64,000 nt of DNA from Pycnopodia helianthoides (Eukaryota; Echinodermata; Asteroidea; Forcipulatida; Asteriidae): NCBI GenBank assembly GCA_032158295.1, contig CM063256.1:17690284-17754283 (forward strand). The letters run 5' to 3'. This document shows positions 53,512 through 64,000 of this stretch, piece by piece. The position numbers and the translations under genes were made by a program. The notes below the pieces were generated by a model. It was not told the origin of the DNA. It saw only the letters and a program-made list of their open reading frames with translations, and searched no databases. Numbering within the stretch: position 1 is the first letter of the stretch; the number at the start of each line of letters is the position of its first letter.

Positions 53512-55527
53512 AATAGTGCCTTTATAATGTGTCCAACCATTATCTCAATATGGCTTATTGAAGTTAGCTTCTGCTCGTGAAAGTCACCCGTGCCTGCAGG
53601 CCCGGTGTGTGATGGACCGCATCCCCATGGCTGGTTGCCGCGTAATGAATGTCCAAAGGCCGTGCCCGAGACTTTATTTCCCCTTGTCAGTTTCATCAGT
53701 GACGACATCAACGAAATGGAAACGGGCGTTCACGAATGTTTGATAGTGAGTTGATGTCAAGGCTTTGAGCCAATGCTCGTGGAACTGAGTATAACGTGAT
53801 CTAGACTGCAGTAGATTATTTCAACGACGAATTTGACTGTAGAAACTATATATAGACCCATGTCGTATTGAAAGATGCAGGTGTTCGATATTTAGAACAT
53901 TTTTAAAGATAATGCCCTGATAAAGAACAAGGTCGTGGCCTATATGTAAACGATGTATTTCACCCTATCATTTACCCTCTTACAAGAGGCAACTAAAAGC
54001 TGTGCATAAACTTCAAAATAATCATGCAACCTGCCTGGACGTCACGTGACTTTGCCCCGTGACTTTTCCACGTTCATCCGTTTTCAGTCTATATAGACCT
54101 TCTCATTGCAATGTTCACAGCCCGAGTTTTTGCCAACCGAGTTCGTAAAATTATGGAAAGCCATAAATGCAAAACAAAAACAGATAGCCACAGTTTTTAA
54201 CAATGTTACATTTTGTTGATGAAACATCTGTTAACATGATTGAGTGTTTTGCTAACATTCGGCCTTCCATGCCAACCAGCGCGGTTTGTTTATCAACAAT
54301 GGAAAGTTCTATACTGATAAGCATATAAACGCTGCTTCGCCATAACTTCGCTGCACTTAATGATTGTATACAACACACAAATGACATTGACCCCTCTTAC
54401 GGCGCAACCATGATTATTGTGATAATGATATCAGCAGGTGAATTGGATCAATTGAAGACTTGTATAACCAGAGAATGTATGTGCAAGTTTAGTCACTGTC
54501 GATAATAACTTGATAAAAAACATACTTTGAATAACCAGATACTGTAACACACGGTGGACCTCAATAGTTTCAGTATACTCATCACTTGTCTACACTCGTC
54601 AAATTGACGGCAATAATATAGGCGCGGCCTACACAACGATACTTGAAATGTTCATATACAGCTTTCGATCCAAGAAGTTGTTGTTTTTTATTGGAAAATC
54701 AAAAGGAAAAGTTTCGACTTACCACCAGAGTAAAGTAATTGACTGAGTAGACGAAGCTCTCCCTCTCTTTCTCTTCTCTCACCCTTGATGCGTGATTAGT
54801 CGAAGGTCCAATGGAAGTGAATGAAACTATAATAGCGTCACAGTTTATAACATATCCCGTGAAAATGGCCGGTTTAGTGTATGCATTAATGGCGACACCC
54901 CATGCGTGCAACCTGCAAGGTCACGAGACACAGTAACACTAATAATATTAACGCATACGGGGAATGATTCGAGTCAATAATCGATTCCAGAATTCTAGCA
55001 ACAAATTAGATCGATTTGCTTCTTATGCACGACACGTCGACTTTCTTACTTCAAGCCTCCAGCCTTGAGAAAAAATCATAACAAACGACACTTTCATGTC
55101 AAATTTATTACATAATAAAAATAAGCAACATTTTTAGAACACAAGTATTTCAACAACTGAGTGTCGCTTGGGGGTAATTTGCGTCACAATGCAAAGTACA
55201 GTTGAAAAGGAACTATGCCGCGGACGAAATTTTAGGCACAGACAGACAAAGCAATCCGACTGTGTGGAGCCAGAAAAAAAATTCAAGCGTGTATAACCTC
55301 TACTTTCTGTACCTGTGAATGTAATTTAACTCAAAATAGTCATTGAAGAGTATAGGCCTAAGGCTACCGTCTGATAGGGCATACCTTCCAAGCTGGTTAT
55401 GGAGTTTATTCAGCAAGCAATGCTGTCTATACTGAGAGGTTTAGCCTCTTCGTGGAAGGTTCAAGTTGGCCCGCCCATGTTCCTTGACCAGAGCATGTAG
55501 CCTAGATCAGAGTTCTCGTGAATGAAG
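53512..55527. other. no gene recognised
   Basis: 2 kb of spacer. Short open frames only, no repeat family identified. Confidence 0.4.
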
Positions 55528-55529
55528 TA

Positions 55530-55718
55530 CAGTCGACTCTCGTAAATTAAGTTCACATGGAACTGGCCCGATTTACTTCTTTATAACAGGAGCGTTGTTA
55601 TAAGAGGACATCAAAACAAAGAAGCACAACGCAGAAATGAGATTCGGGATTTCAGAATGTGCTCTTTAATAAACAGAACCGATCTTTATAACGTGCTATT
55701 TATATTGAGGGTTGACTG
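55530..55718. mobile_element. pogo-like MITE
   Basis: CAGTCGACTCTCG ... GAGGGTTGACTG flanked by TA (55528-55529, 55719-55720). The same family is at 60852-60965. Core has TTATAACAGGAGCGTTG and AAAGAAGCACAACGC. Confidence 0.8.
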
Positions 55719-55911
55719 TACGTGTATGATGATCAGTTTGCTGATCATTGCTATCTGCCTACGCGGTATACTGACGTGTGACAACACTGCCGCTTTGTGA
55801 CCTTTTAGTATTGCATTGACTAATATTGACATACAATGTTGATCAGAATGTCAAATATGCTCGAGGTCAATACTGCCTGACCATAAAGTATCACCCAGTG
55901 TGTTTTGCAAT

Positions 55912-56024
55912 TATGGCTTCCCGTAGCTTTCCAACCTTGGTTAGACTCGGGCTGTGACGTTGCAATAGAAAGGTGATAGACTTTCTATGGCAACGTAGGT
56001 TGGAAAACTATGGGAAGCCGTATT
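55912..56024. repeat. foldback hairpin
   Basis: TATGGCTTCCCGTAGCTTTC and inverted AACTATGGGAAGCCGTA arms with an inner ACGTTGCAATAGAAAG/CTTTCTATGGCAACGT pair. Arms about 45 bp, diverged in the middle. Confidence 0.85.
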
Positions 56025-56149
56025 GTGCAAAAATAAGAACACTTTACCACAGTTTGTAACATTACACAAGTATTCAAAAGTAATATTTAAATATGCTTGT
56101 TTTGGAGCCATTTATTCATAAGTTCACAAAGCTGATGAGGCAGGAAATC

Positions 56150-56285
56150 CCCCCCCCCCCCCCAAGATACGGCAAACTGTACACACTTCTTCTGATAGCG
56201 CCCTCTTTTGAATCGTCTTCCTTCAGCCCATATAATTAATTCCCACATGGGGGGACAGCTTTTCCGGGGAACGGATTTCCCTATG
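56150..56285. mobile_element. GTCCC-ended foldback repeat, inverted copy
   Basis: Poly-C run, then ATACGGCAAACTG, GCGCCCTCTTTTGAATC and CCTTCAGCCCAT, the reverse complement of the 21280/33024 family core. Ends degenerate. Confidence 0.5.
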
Positions 56286-56712
56286 ACTAAAATAATAACT
56301 AGTAAATATTATAACACACCTCCTAGTTCAATTCTGCATTTTGGTTGGCTGAAAACGGTCACGTGGGGTTAACTTATATGTGCTAGTGCATGAGATTGGC
56401 GCCACCGTAAAAGTACATCACGCGCCCGTAATTTGCGGGAAATAGTTCTCAAACCCGGGTAATTTATACACTCACAATTTTTTACTGGTTACATCAGCGC
56501 CCTATCATGATGTGAACAGTGAACAGCAACCAAAAAAATGAATCTAAGGAAACTACAAGCGCTCCTTTTGTTAAATTGCTTAAGACTGAACTGCTTCGAG
56601 TTAATTGTTGAGTTATAAAACACCTCAGTTGTATAAAACCCTGAAAAGTTTCTCTTTTTATATCATAAATTGGACCAAGTAATTTAAAAAATATGGACAC
56701 TGGCATGATTCG

Positions 56713-56856
56713 GTCACTGGTGCACGACTATTCCCCCTCTTGTGAGTTCCCAGAAGAGGGTCCCATTTCCCTCGACCTCCCCCCCCCCCCCACGGGAAAT
56801 AGGTCCATCCTCTTGTCCCTCACAGTCCCTAGAGGGGATAGACGTGCACTAGTGAC
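56713..56856. mobile_element. small MITE
   Basis: GTCACTGGTGCACG and inverted CGTGCACTAGTGAC ends, with a poly-C tract inside. About 144 bp. Confidence 0.75.
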
Positions 56857-57210
56857 CTCATTGCCAGACCATGTGTATATAATACATAAGCAACACACAG
56901 GAAAACCTGATACCATCTGACCAATCAATTTCATCCATTGGTTATTTACGGCCGGCAATATGACGGTATCTCGTTGGTGCATCTGGTAAGTGAACATGTA
57001 TCCTGAGTAGTGCAGCACACGGCGCTCAACATATTCAGTTACATAGTTTCAAATGCATTTAAATGGTTGGTCAAATCACTGGAAATACCTTCGAGTTGAC
57101 CCATTACACAAGACGCGCAGCACAATTACATGCGCCTATCCCGTCTGCGTGCATCCCGTTTGCGGCGTGCATGCCGTCTTCGAGACTTCGGAGCCAAGTT
57201 CACGTTTGTC

Positions 57211-57602
57211 TTAAAGACACTGGACACCTTTGGTAATTGTCAAAGACCAGTCTTCTCACTTGGAGTATCTCAACATATGCACAAAAAAACAAACCTGTGA
57301 AAATTTGAACTCAATTGGTCGTCGAAGTTGCGAGATAATAATGGAAGAAAAAACACCCTTGTCACACGAAGTTGTGTGCTTTCGAATTTCAGCCAGATGC
57401 TTGATTTCGAGACCTCACGCGTGAGGTCTCAAAAACAATTCAAATAAATTACTTCTTTCTCAAAAAAAAATACGTTACTTCAGAGGGAGCCGTTTCTCAC
57501 AATGTTTTATACTACCAACAGCTCTCCATTGCTCGTTACCAAGTAAGTTTTTATGCTAACAATTATTTTGAGTAATTACCAATAGTGTCCAGTGCCTTTA
57601 AA
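57211..57602 (+). mobile_element. TTAA MITE family 2, copy c
   Basis: TTAA at both edges, ends AGACACTGGACACCTTTGG / CAATAGTGTCCAGTGCCT, central CCTCACGCGTGAGG. Confidence 0.9.
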
Positions 57603-59450
57603 GTCTCTCGGATCATATCCATCCTGAGAAAAAGTTCAAATTGTTAGGCTTTTTGTGGCAACATAGTCCTACTAGTAGAGGTCTTTATGCACTTTATATT
57701 CATGCGGACACTTACGGCAACACCACATAAAGCACACAAAAATAATTGCAGAAAGATTTGCAACAAAACGTTCACGTCATACCAATCCATTTGCTCTTTA
57801 TTTTACAAAATACCTTGTGATATTAAATAAATAAGAAGTTCTCCTTATATATAAGATACTGAAAATGCAGGCCATAGTAAAAGACAAATCGATCAATCGA
57901 TCATTCTACCAGGCTGGCAAGTATTTACTCAACCAAAATCAAACGGGTTTGAGATCAAAGCTGCTGCAGTTTCTCACTAAACACACAGCTCGTTGGATCT
58001 TCCTCCAATCATTGAAGGCAAAGTCTGCAAAAAGTACCTTTTACTTTGGCGAAAATTAGACTAAATTCACTCAACTGTTCACTGGCACAACTTTGCTCAA
58101 CACAGCCTGTTTAAAAAAATCGGGTTACCAGTACCTGCTATGAATATTGTGACTGGTTCCCTGCAAAATTCCCTGCATATTAGCAAACTTACTTAGCATT
58201 ATACTTCTCCAAAAAGACGAGCAGGGTACACTGTTGACATGTCAAAAACAAGCCTACGGCTGTTTTAGAAGCTAACGCTCGCTCCAAAAGAGATTTACAC
58301 ATGGTTGTACCATATAGTGATTTTTTAATACCTTTCCGCTTATATGAGGCCCTTTAAAACTGAAGTAACGTATAGACGATGTGACCTGTGACATCACATG
58401 TTTATAAAAGAGCCACAGAGCCTGGACTTCCGGCGGGCACATTTGTACACAGCTCAATGGAAGAATACAACAAATCTTATGTTTTATGGAGATCGCACTG
58501 TCTGATTTTCCTCAACTTTTGATATGAAGAAAGGGGGGGGGGGACACATCTCTTACAGCTTTTGTAAATTTTGATTTTATGTTAAAATTATGACACAAAA
58601 TATAAATTTTCCCATTGAGCCTGTGTAGCATCTTGCCCGTCAGGAATAGCATTATAATGTACGAGGTCACCACTCTGTAAACAAATGTAACATGGTCCAT
58701 AGAGTTAAGTATTAAAATATATCAATTGAAGTGAAGACTGGAATATTGCTTATTGAAGAGACAGTACATAACCTTTGAATACACTGACTGACTTATTATT
58801 TAAATGACCTTCCTACCATATTGAAAGTTACATCTTGTGGGGTCGAATTGAAGATGAGGCTCAACAAGGCTTATAGTCAGGCTGTCTTTTTCTCACACTC
58901 ATGTTAATGTAATCAAATCAAGGCTGGACGGAGGGAAATGGTCAGGCAGATCTTAGGCATAATGAATACTAGTATTCACTAACTGATATTGCACATGTGG
59001 AACCCAATGTAATGAAGGGGCATGATAAAAGTGTTGATGGTTGGACGAGGTTGGCCATCCACATCATAATCACGTTGAATCATACTAATGAATCTTAAAA
59101 TGGTTATATGATTACCTATAATAAATAAATATAAGTTAATTATATTTATGATGTATTATTTCTAGTTGGGTATCAACAATTCCAAGCTGGGCGTCATATT
59201 ACAGGCATTTTCAGTCAGGCAGTATTCGCTAAACTCATCAAGTCGCATTCTTAGTTGGACACTAACCATCTCATAGGTCATTCATCTGGCCATGTCCAGA
59301 TTAATGGTTTTAGAGGTGGCTATAGCCGGAATGTCAACAAGCCTTATCCTTCAACATTGTCATTGTAGCCATTGGCCCTAGCCACAGCCGAAGAGTGGCT
59401 TGTATTGGACACAGCTTCTCTCGTGAGCATTCTCAATTGGGTACCTATTG
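57603..59450. other. 3' side of the Kelch gene
   Basis: Likely contains its 3' UTR, but I could not fix a poly(A) site. No other gene recognised. Confidence 0.4.
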
Positions 59451-62400
59451 CTACCTGGGATGATAGTTTACTTCACCCTCTCCATACCCTCTATACAACA
59501 TAGATGGACCAATGGACTTTAGTCCTTGTAAATCACTATTTGGTACGTGCATGGTGAAAGAATTTCTGACCACAGTGACCACACCATGGAGATATAAAGA
59601 GAGGGGCATCGTCCCGACTACTGACCACTTATCAGTACTTGGGTCGTAACATTCGATGGAGTCCCATTTACATTTGGAAGAATCAGTCTGTAGGTTGTCT
59701 CCACCTGCCACATATATCTTACCTAAAAAGAACAAAAAATAACAAAACCTTGTGAGAAAAGTAATGGGCCATTTTACTTTCCAACCATTTATCAGTGCCT
59801 TCGTTCTCAGTACATGTATTTACAGATATATGGGGATCTGGGTAGCTCAGTGGTTTCTTTCCCTGCCTTTCACCTCTGCGGACCCTGGTTCGAATTCCCA
59901 CCTCAGAACAGAGCCTCGCATGTGGACTGGGTTTTCAGTCCCTACCTGATTGCTTCAGTTTTTCCCATTTGGGGTTTACCTCCCACGTATCTAAAACTGA
60001 ACATTTCCTTCTTGTTTCCCATTCACCATCAATAACTTCTCGCAGTCTGCATGTTGACCCTCAGTTGGCAAAATGAAGCACAAAATCAAGTAGAACAATG
60101 ACATCCAGACTGTAACTCAGTCATTTTGCCAACTAATATTAATTTGCGTGACTGTTCGTTACCTTGACATTGTAGAATAGGCGGTGGAGTTACAGATGGC
60201 AACAGGCAACACCAGTCTGTCAGTCTTACTATTTGAAAATTCTTTTCAATTTGAAATAGCATGAAGGCCATTGTTAGTCAGGTCAACAAACTGGCTCACA
60301 TACACCCTACTAAAGAGGTTGACTGCTCTATATTCCGACCCTTACTAAGATCCAAAAACCTCTAGTGATTTACACACTAGGGGTGTCAGAACATAGTTGT
60401 GTAGCCCTGAATGGTTAGGGTAAGGGTTAGGATAAGGGTTAGGGTTAGGAAAACACACTAGGGGTGTCAGAACATAGGTGTGTAACCCTGAAGGGTTAGG
60501 GTTTGGAAAACACACTAGGGGTGTCAAAACATAATGTGTTTAACCAAGGGTTAGGGTTAGGGTTAAGAAAACACACTAGGGCTGTCAGAACATAGGTTTG
60601 TAACCCTGAAGAGGATACAAGCGGCTCCATTCTGTGTTCCTTACCATTTAGGACTGTGGCTCCAGTACACATGTGTGCACCGATCATCGGTGAGACGTTA
60701 AATGCTTTATCACATGCAGGGTCGTACACCTGTACCTCCTGAAAGGCCCCACCAAAGATGTAGATCATATCATTCAATAAAACACTCTTACAACCTGATA
60801 TTGGAAACAAAAGATCAAAGGTTAAAGGTCAAGAAAAATAGAAGTCAAGTACAGTCAACCCTCTTTATAAAGAGCACATTCTGAAGTCCCAAATCTCAAT
60901 TCTGCTTTGTGTTTCTTTGTTTTGCTGCCCTCTTATAACAACATTCCTGTTATAAAGAGGTTATTTGGCTAGTCCCAGCAAACTTGTTTCATGTGAGTCG
61001 TCTGTATCCTTTACGATAACATAAAGAACTATTATTATTATTATTTTACCTTTTCGAATGACTTGTAGAGTATCGATAACACTCCATGTCTGGGACTGTG
61101 AATCGTAACACTGTATCCCATTGAAGACATTATCATCTGCTGTGATCCCACCAATCACATACAGCCGCTCATTAAACGCAGTGACAGCTGGGAATGCAAC
61201 GGGCTCTATCATTGGTTGGATACATGTCCATGTTTTTGTTTTGGGGCAGTAGGTTTCTACGCTGGTGAGTTTGGTGATTCCGTCGTAACCGCCGATGACG
61301 TAGATCTGCCCACACAGAACAGCTGAACAATGCTGATACCTGTTAACAAAAAAAATGGTAGGTTTACTTATAGGGTATTTTTGTTTCAAGTACAACTAAA
61401 AATAACAGAAGGTTTTATGCACCAAATCACCCAAAAAAGGTACCCACATTACCTTGCAATTTTTAATCCTTTTTGCTGTTCCCACGTATCCATTTCAGTG
61501 AGGTACCTCCAGACACAGGTAGTTGCCCCTAAATGTCGCTCCCCATCAAAGCCTCCGGTTAAAAAGATATCGTTCTTAAAGCGAACGATGTCGTACATGA
61601 CTTTGTTGCGCAACGTGTGCGGAAGCGGCGCCAGTGTGTTCCAATGGCGCAACTCTAGGTGAGGGTCACAACAATATGTCTGCGTGTTACTGTAAGAAAA
61701 AAACACAATTCATTTTTGTCATTTTTGTTGAGCAACTCTAGTTGAGGGTCACAGCATTATGTCTGCGTGTTATTGTAAAAAAAATTACACAATTTATTTT
61801 TGTCGTTAATGTTGAGCAACTCAAGGTGAGGGTCACAACAATATGTCTGCGTAATACAGTAAGAAAATTACACAATTTATTTTTGTCATTATTGTTGAGC
61901 AACTCTAGGTCAGGGTCATAACAATATGTCTGCGTGTTACTATAAGAAAATTACAGAATTCATTTTGGTCATTATTGTTACAACAAAATGCAAGGATATC
62001 AACCCTCCTACTGTCTGACCAGTGAATGTCACCGACTGTGGTTTTGAATAACAGATAAACTTTACCAGGCTTCAATATGATATCATGTGATAAATGCATC
62101 TACACAGAACACAGATGGACACAGTTCTTTCTGTGCACAGTTGTGCCGCCGTGCACAACCCTTGCAGTTGAACGGCTCCAAGTGGCTGTTCAACTCGCTG
62201 GAAAAGGAGAGTTATTGAAGAAATGTTATTGTTGCTGGAGAACACGAAAGGTAAAGAAAACTTACTTCTAACTCACTATATGCTTCAAATCTAGGTAATG
62301 TTTAAACGAACAACTCGATGATGTATCATTTCATAAGACCCAATTAAAGATTCCAATATCATACCTCTTACTAAGTTCGGGTGAGTCAGGGTGCCTATTT

Positions 62401-62981
62401 CGTACACCCCCAACAACTACAAGCATCTCCACATAGTTTGTTGACCTCCGAGGACACCTCCATTCCATCGGAGGGGAGGTCACTTTATCTTCTTTGCAAT
62501 CAAACGCTAATCCGAACAGTTCTTTGCATCCGGTCAAGTTCTCCACAGATTTTCTCACTTTGTCCAGACACTCATGTCCGATGAATGGTAATCGAACATG
62601 CTTGACCAGCGAGAGGAAGCAGTCTTGCTTAGCGTCTCGATCTTCCCCCGTCGTTAGCCACTCCAAGAGAGCATGAAGGAGTTCAGTCTCACTCCTCAAG
62701 TTCAAGTTCTCATGGCCCGCGTACTGACATAACAAGTGAGAGTTGGCGCAAAGGAATGCCTCAGTCTTGGACACTTCTGGAAACTTATGGACTACGAATC
62801 TGCAAGCTGCTTCGGCCAGTTCCAGACAGCCCTGAGACTCCGCAAAGCTGTGCATCTCAATGCAGTTGTCTACATCCAGTTGTCGAATGAGAAAGTTACT
62901 GCAGGCATAGACCAGACACTTGATGAGGAAGAAGTTGGCTGTCGCTAGAAGCTCCTGAACATTTGCTGTAGTTATCCGCAC
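59451..62981 (-). CDS. BTB-BACK-Kelch protein, 3' five exons (5' end missing)
   Basis: Exons on minus: 62981-62365, 61689-61453, 61339-61050, 60794-60645, 59722-59451. All junctions are GT-AG and phases agree, giving 521 residues and a TAG stop. The first exon opens in the end of the BTB domain (ITTANVQELLATANFF) and continues into BACK (DVDNCIEMHSFAESQGC...). Six Kelch blades follow, seen as EMLVVVGG, DIFLTGGFDG, QIYVIGGYDG, RLYVIGGITADD, MIYIFGG and KIYVAGGD. Kelch-like proteins of this layout are usually Cullin-3 ubiquitin-ligase substrate adaptors. The N-terminal BTB exon was not found in 63000-64000 and probably lies beyond the window. The KLHL subtype is not recognised. Confidence 0.9.
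59829..60030 (+). mobile_element. tRNA-derived SINE in the last Kelch intron
   Basis: A-box GGGTAGCTCAGTGG and B-box CTGGTTCGAATTCCC about 50 bp apart, then GCATGTGGACTGGGTTTTC, a tail I associate with a widespread deuterostome SINE. No cloverleaf beyond the boxes, so not a working tRNA gene. Confidence 0.7.
60372..60620. repeat. tandem units carrying telomere-like repeats (Kelch intron)
   Basis: Four units beginning CACACTAGGGGTGTCAGAAC at about 60372, 60453, 60511 and 60571. Between them are runs of GGTTAGGGTTAGGG with degenerate copies. This is an interstitial telomeric-type sequence within a gene. Confidence 0.9.
60852..60965. mobile_element. pogo-like MITE fragment (Kelch intron)
   Basis: TA then CAGTCAACCCTCTTTATAA, matching the ends of 55530-55718. 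The right end is not complete. Confidence 0.6.
61650..61985 (-). repeat. 80-bp tandem duplication of a splice acceptor and exon start
   Basis: Four copies of GAGGGTCACAACAATATGTC + TGCGTGTTACTGTAAG + T-rich, at about 61650-61735, 61736-61815, 61816-61894 and 61895-61985. The lowest-coordinate copy includes the real 3' splice site and first about 35 bases of a Kelch exon (61689 downward). The copies at about 61770 and 61850 have lost the AG. The outermost (about 61935) still reads TTCTTATAG|TAACACGC. Confidence 0.9.
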
Positions 62982-63074
62982 CTGTGCACAAGACAAGATA
63001 TCAGTATCAAAATCCACAACACATGTGAAGAATCTTGAAAAAGGTTATTTATCTGGTCAAGTTTAAATATCCCC

Positions 63075-63250
63075 TTAAAGCACATGTATACCATTGGTAA
63101 TTGTCAAAGACCAGTATCTGCACTTTATGTGACCAAAACATATACATGAAATAACAAGCTTGAGCAAGTGCAAGCTCAATCGGTCATCTGAGTCGCAAGA
63201 ACATAGTGAAAGACCCCATTATATGTTTTCACACATTTATATTTTCAATC
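63075..63250. mobile_element. half of a TTAA MITE related to families 1 and 2
   Basis: Starts TTAAAGCACATGTATACC, then GGTAATTGTCAAAGACCAGT (shared with family 2) and AATCGGTCATCTGAGTCGC (resembling family 1). The right half is missing. Confidence 0.5.
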
Positions 63251-64000
63251 TTACCAATGATGTGCACATCCTTCAATTGACTGATTTAATTTATTCAGAT
63301 ATACAAGTATTTTTTTAATTAAAAAGTTACAACACACAGTACAAAATTTCAACAATAAGAACAATGTCTCAATTCAATCAAAGCAGGTGAAAGATTTAGT
63401 TACGGTTAAAAGTACGTTCAATAATTAACTGTACAATTATAGAACAGACATAAGGAATAAAAATATAAATATGATCAACAGCTAATGATAAGCTAATTAG
63501 GAAACAACTGCAGTCAAATCTTGACTAAGGTCAACTTTATTGTCAGCGTCAGTGTCAATCAATGCCCGGGACAGGGGTGCACTCCTCTCTGGTGAACAAC
63601 TCGACGTGGCTATTGGCAAATATATCCACAATTCAAAAGCAATTGCGGAAGCAAATTTTCTTCGCTTGGCTTCTTGCAAAGCGCCCAAAGTATGAAATTG
63701 CAAAGGGAGAGTCAAGTACACTTCAGACGCAAAAGAACATTCCCGTGGGCACACGTCAGCAATCCATTGGACCGCCAGAATGCTCCGCTGGGCCGCATAA
63801 TTGTGGCGAAGTACGGGAGCAATCCTACACAAGTGAATATGTGCATTAGTATTTTGAAATTGAACGCTTCGGCGGTCCAACGGAACGGTCCATGGGCACG
63901 AGCTGGAATACTTATTATAATTAGAACGTTCCTACCAATGCGCCGTTTAAGACGCTCTCTTGTGTTGACCACACTTCATGCCGTTCACCAGAGTGCAACG
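63251..64000. other. right edge, no gene assigned
   Basis: Expected to be upstream intron of the Kelch gene. Minus-strand frames 63497-63880 and 63712-63972 overlap in different frames and show no BTB motif. Confidence 0.4.

Noticed and set aside
59829..59905. Functional tRNA gene
   Set aside because: A- and B-boxes are present but arms do not pair as a tRNA and a SINE-type tail follows.
63497..63972. Missing BTB exon of the Kelch gene
   Set aside because: The two minus frames overlap in different phases and show no BTB motif or matching splice donor.

Overview
The window is eukaryotic, metazoan DNA: genes are split by GT-AG introns, intergenic space is AT-rich, and the sequence is crowded with miniature inverted-repeat elements (MITEs), tRNA-derived SINE pieces and retroelement relics. 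Several repeat families look like ones I associate with echinoderms, especially sea stars. That placement is recollection plus inference, and no database was consulted.

Left third (1-24600, genes on +): a tandem array of protein-kinase genes. Kinase-1 (6323-7102), kinase-2 (11401-12255) and kinase-3 (21790-22803) each have the whole kinase domain in one long exon. They sit in segmental duplicates that share a 17-bp minisatellite, an upstream region and a downstream flank. The window opens inside a downstream flank equivalent to the one after kinase-1, so a further copy probably lies to the left. Insertions differ between copies. One (2822-5116) has a precise empty site in the sister copy, which shows a TA target duplication. 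Repeat-derived DNA fills 13000-21000, including LINE, tyrosine-recombinase and ENPP-exon relics.

Middle (24600-57000, genes on -): two paralogous ENPP-type phosphodiesterase genes, 35321-29425 and 51368-46996. Each has six exons and the same intron positions and phases, with an N-terminal signal-peptide exon. Both have Ser where most family members have the Thr nucleophile. In both, a TTAA-flanked MITE abuts or contains the stop codon. A broken Penelope-like reverse transcriptase (35690-36720) lies just upstream of the first ENPP gene. The remaining spacer holds MITEs, foldbacks and long stretches where nothing coding is visible.

Right end (57000-64000, gene on -): the 3' part of a BTB-BACK-Kelch gene, five exons (62981-59451). 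The 5' BTB exon(s) lie outside or were not found. Its introns carry telomere-like repeats, a tRNA-SINE, a pogo-like fragment and a tandem duplication of a splice acceptor with the start of its exon.

The three gene families show no obvious common pathway. The kinases are probably membrane-associated or cytosolic signalling proteins, the ENPPs secreted or surface ectoenzymes, and the Kelch protein a Cullin-3 substrate adaptor. The shared theme is local gene duplication with heavy MITE activity.
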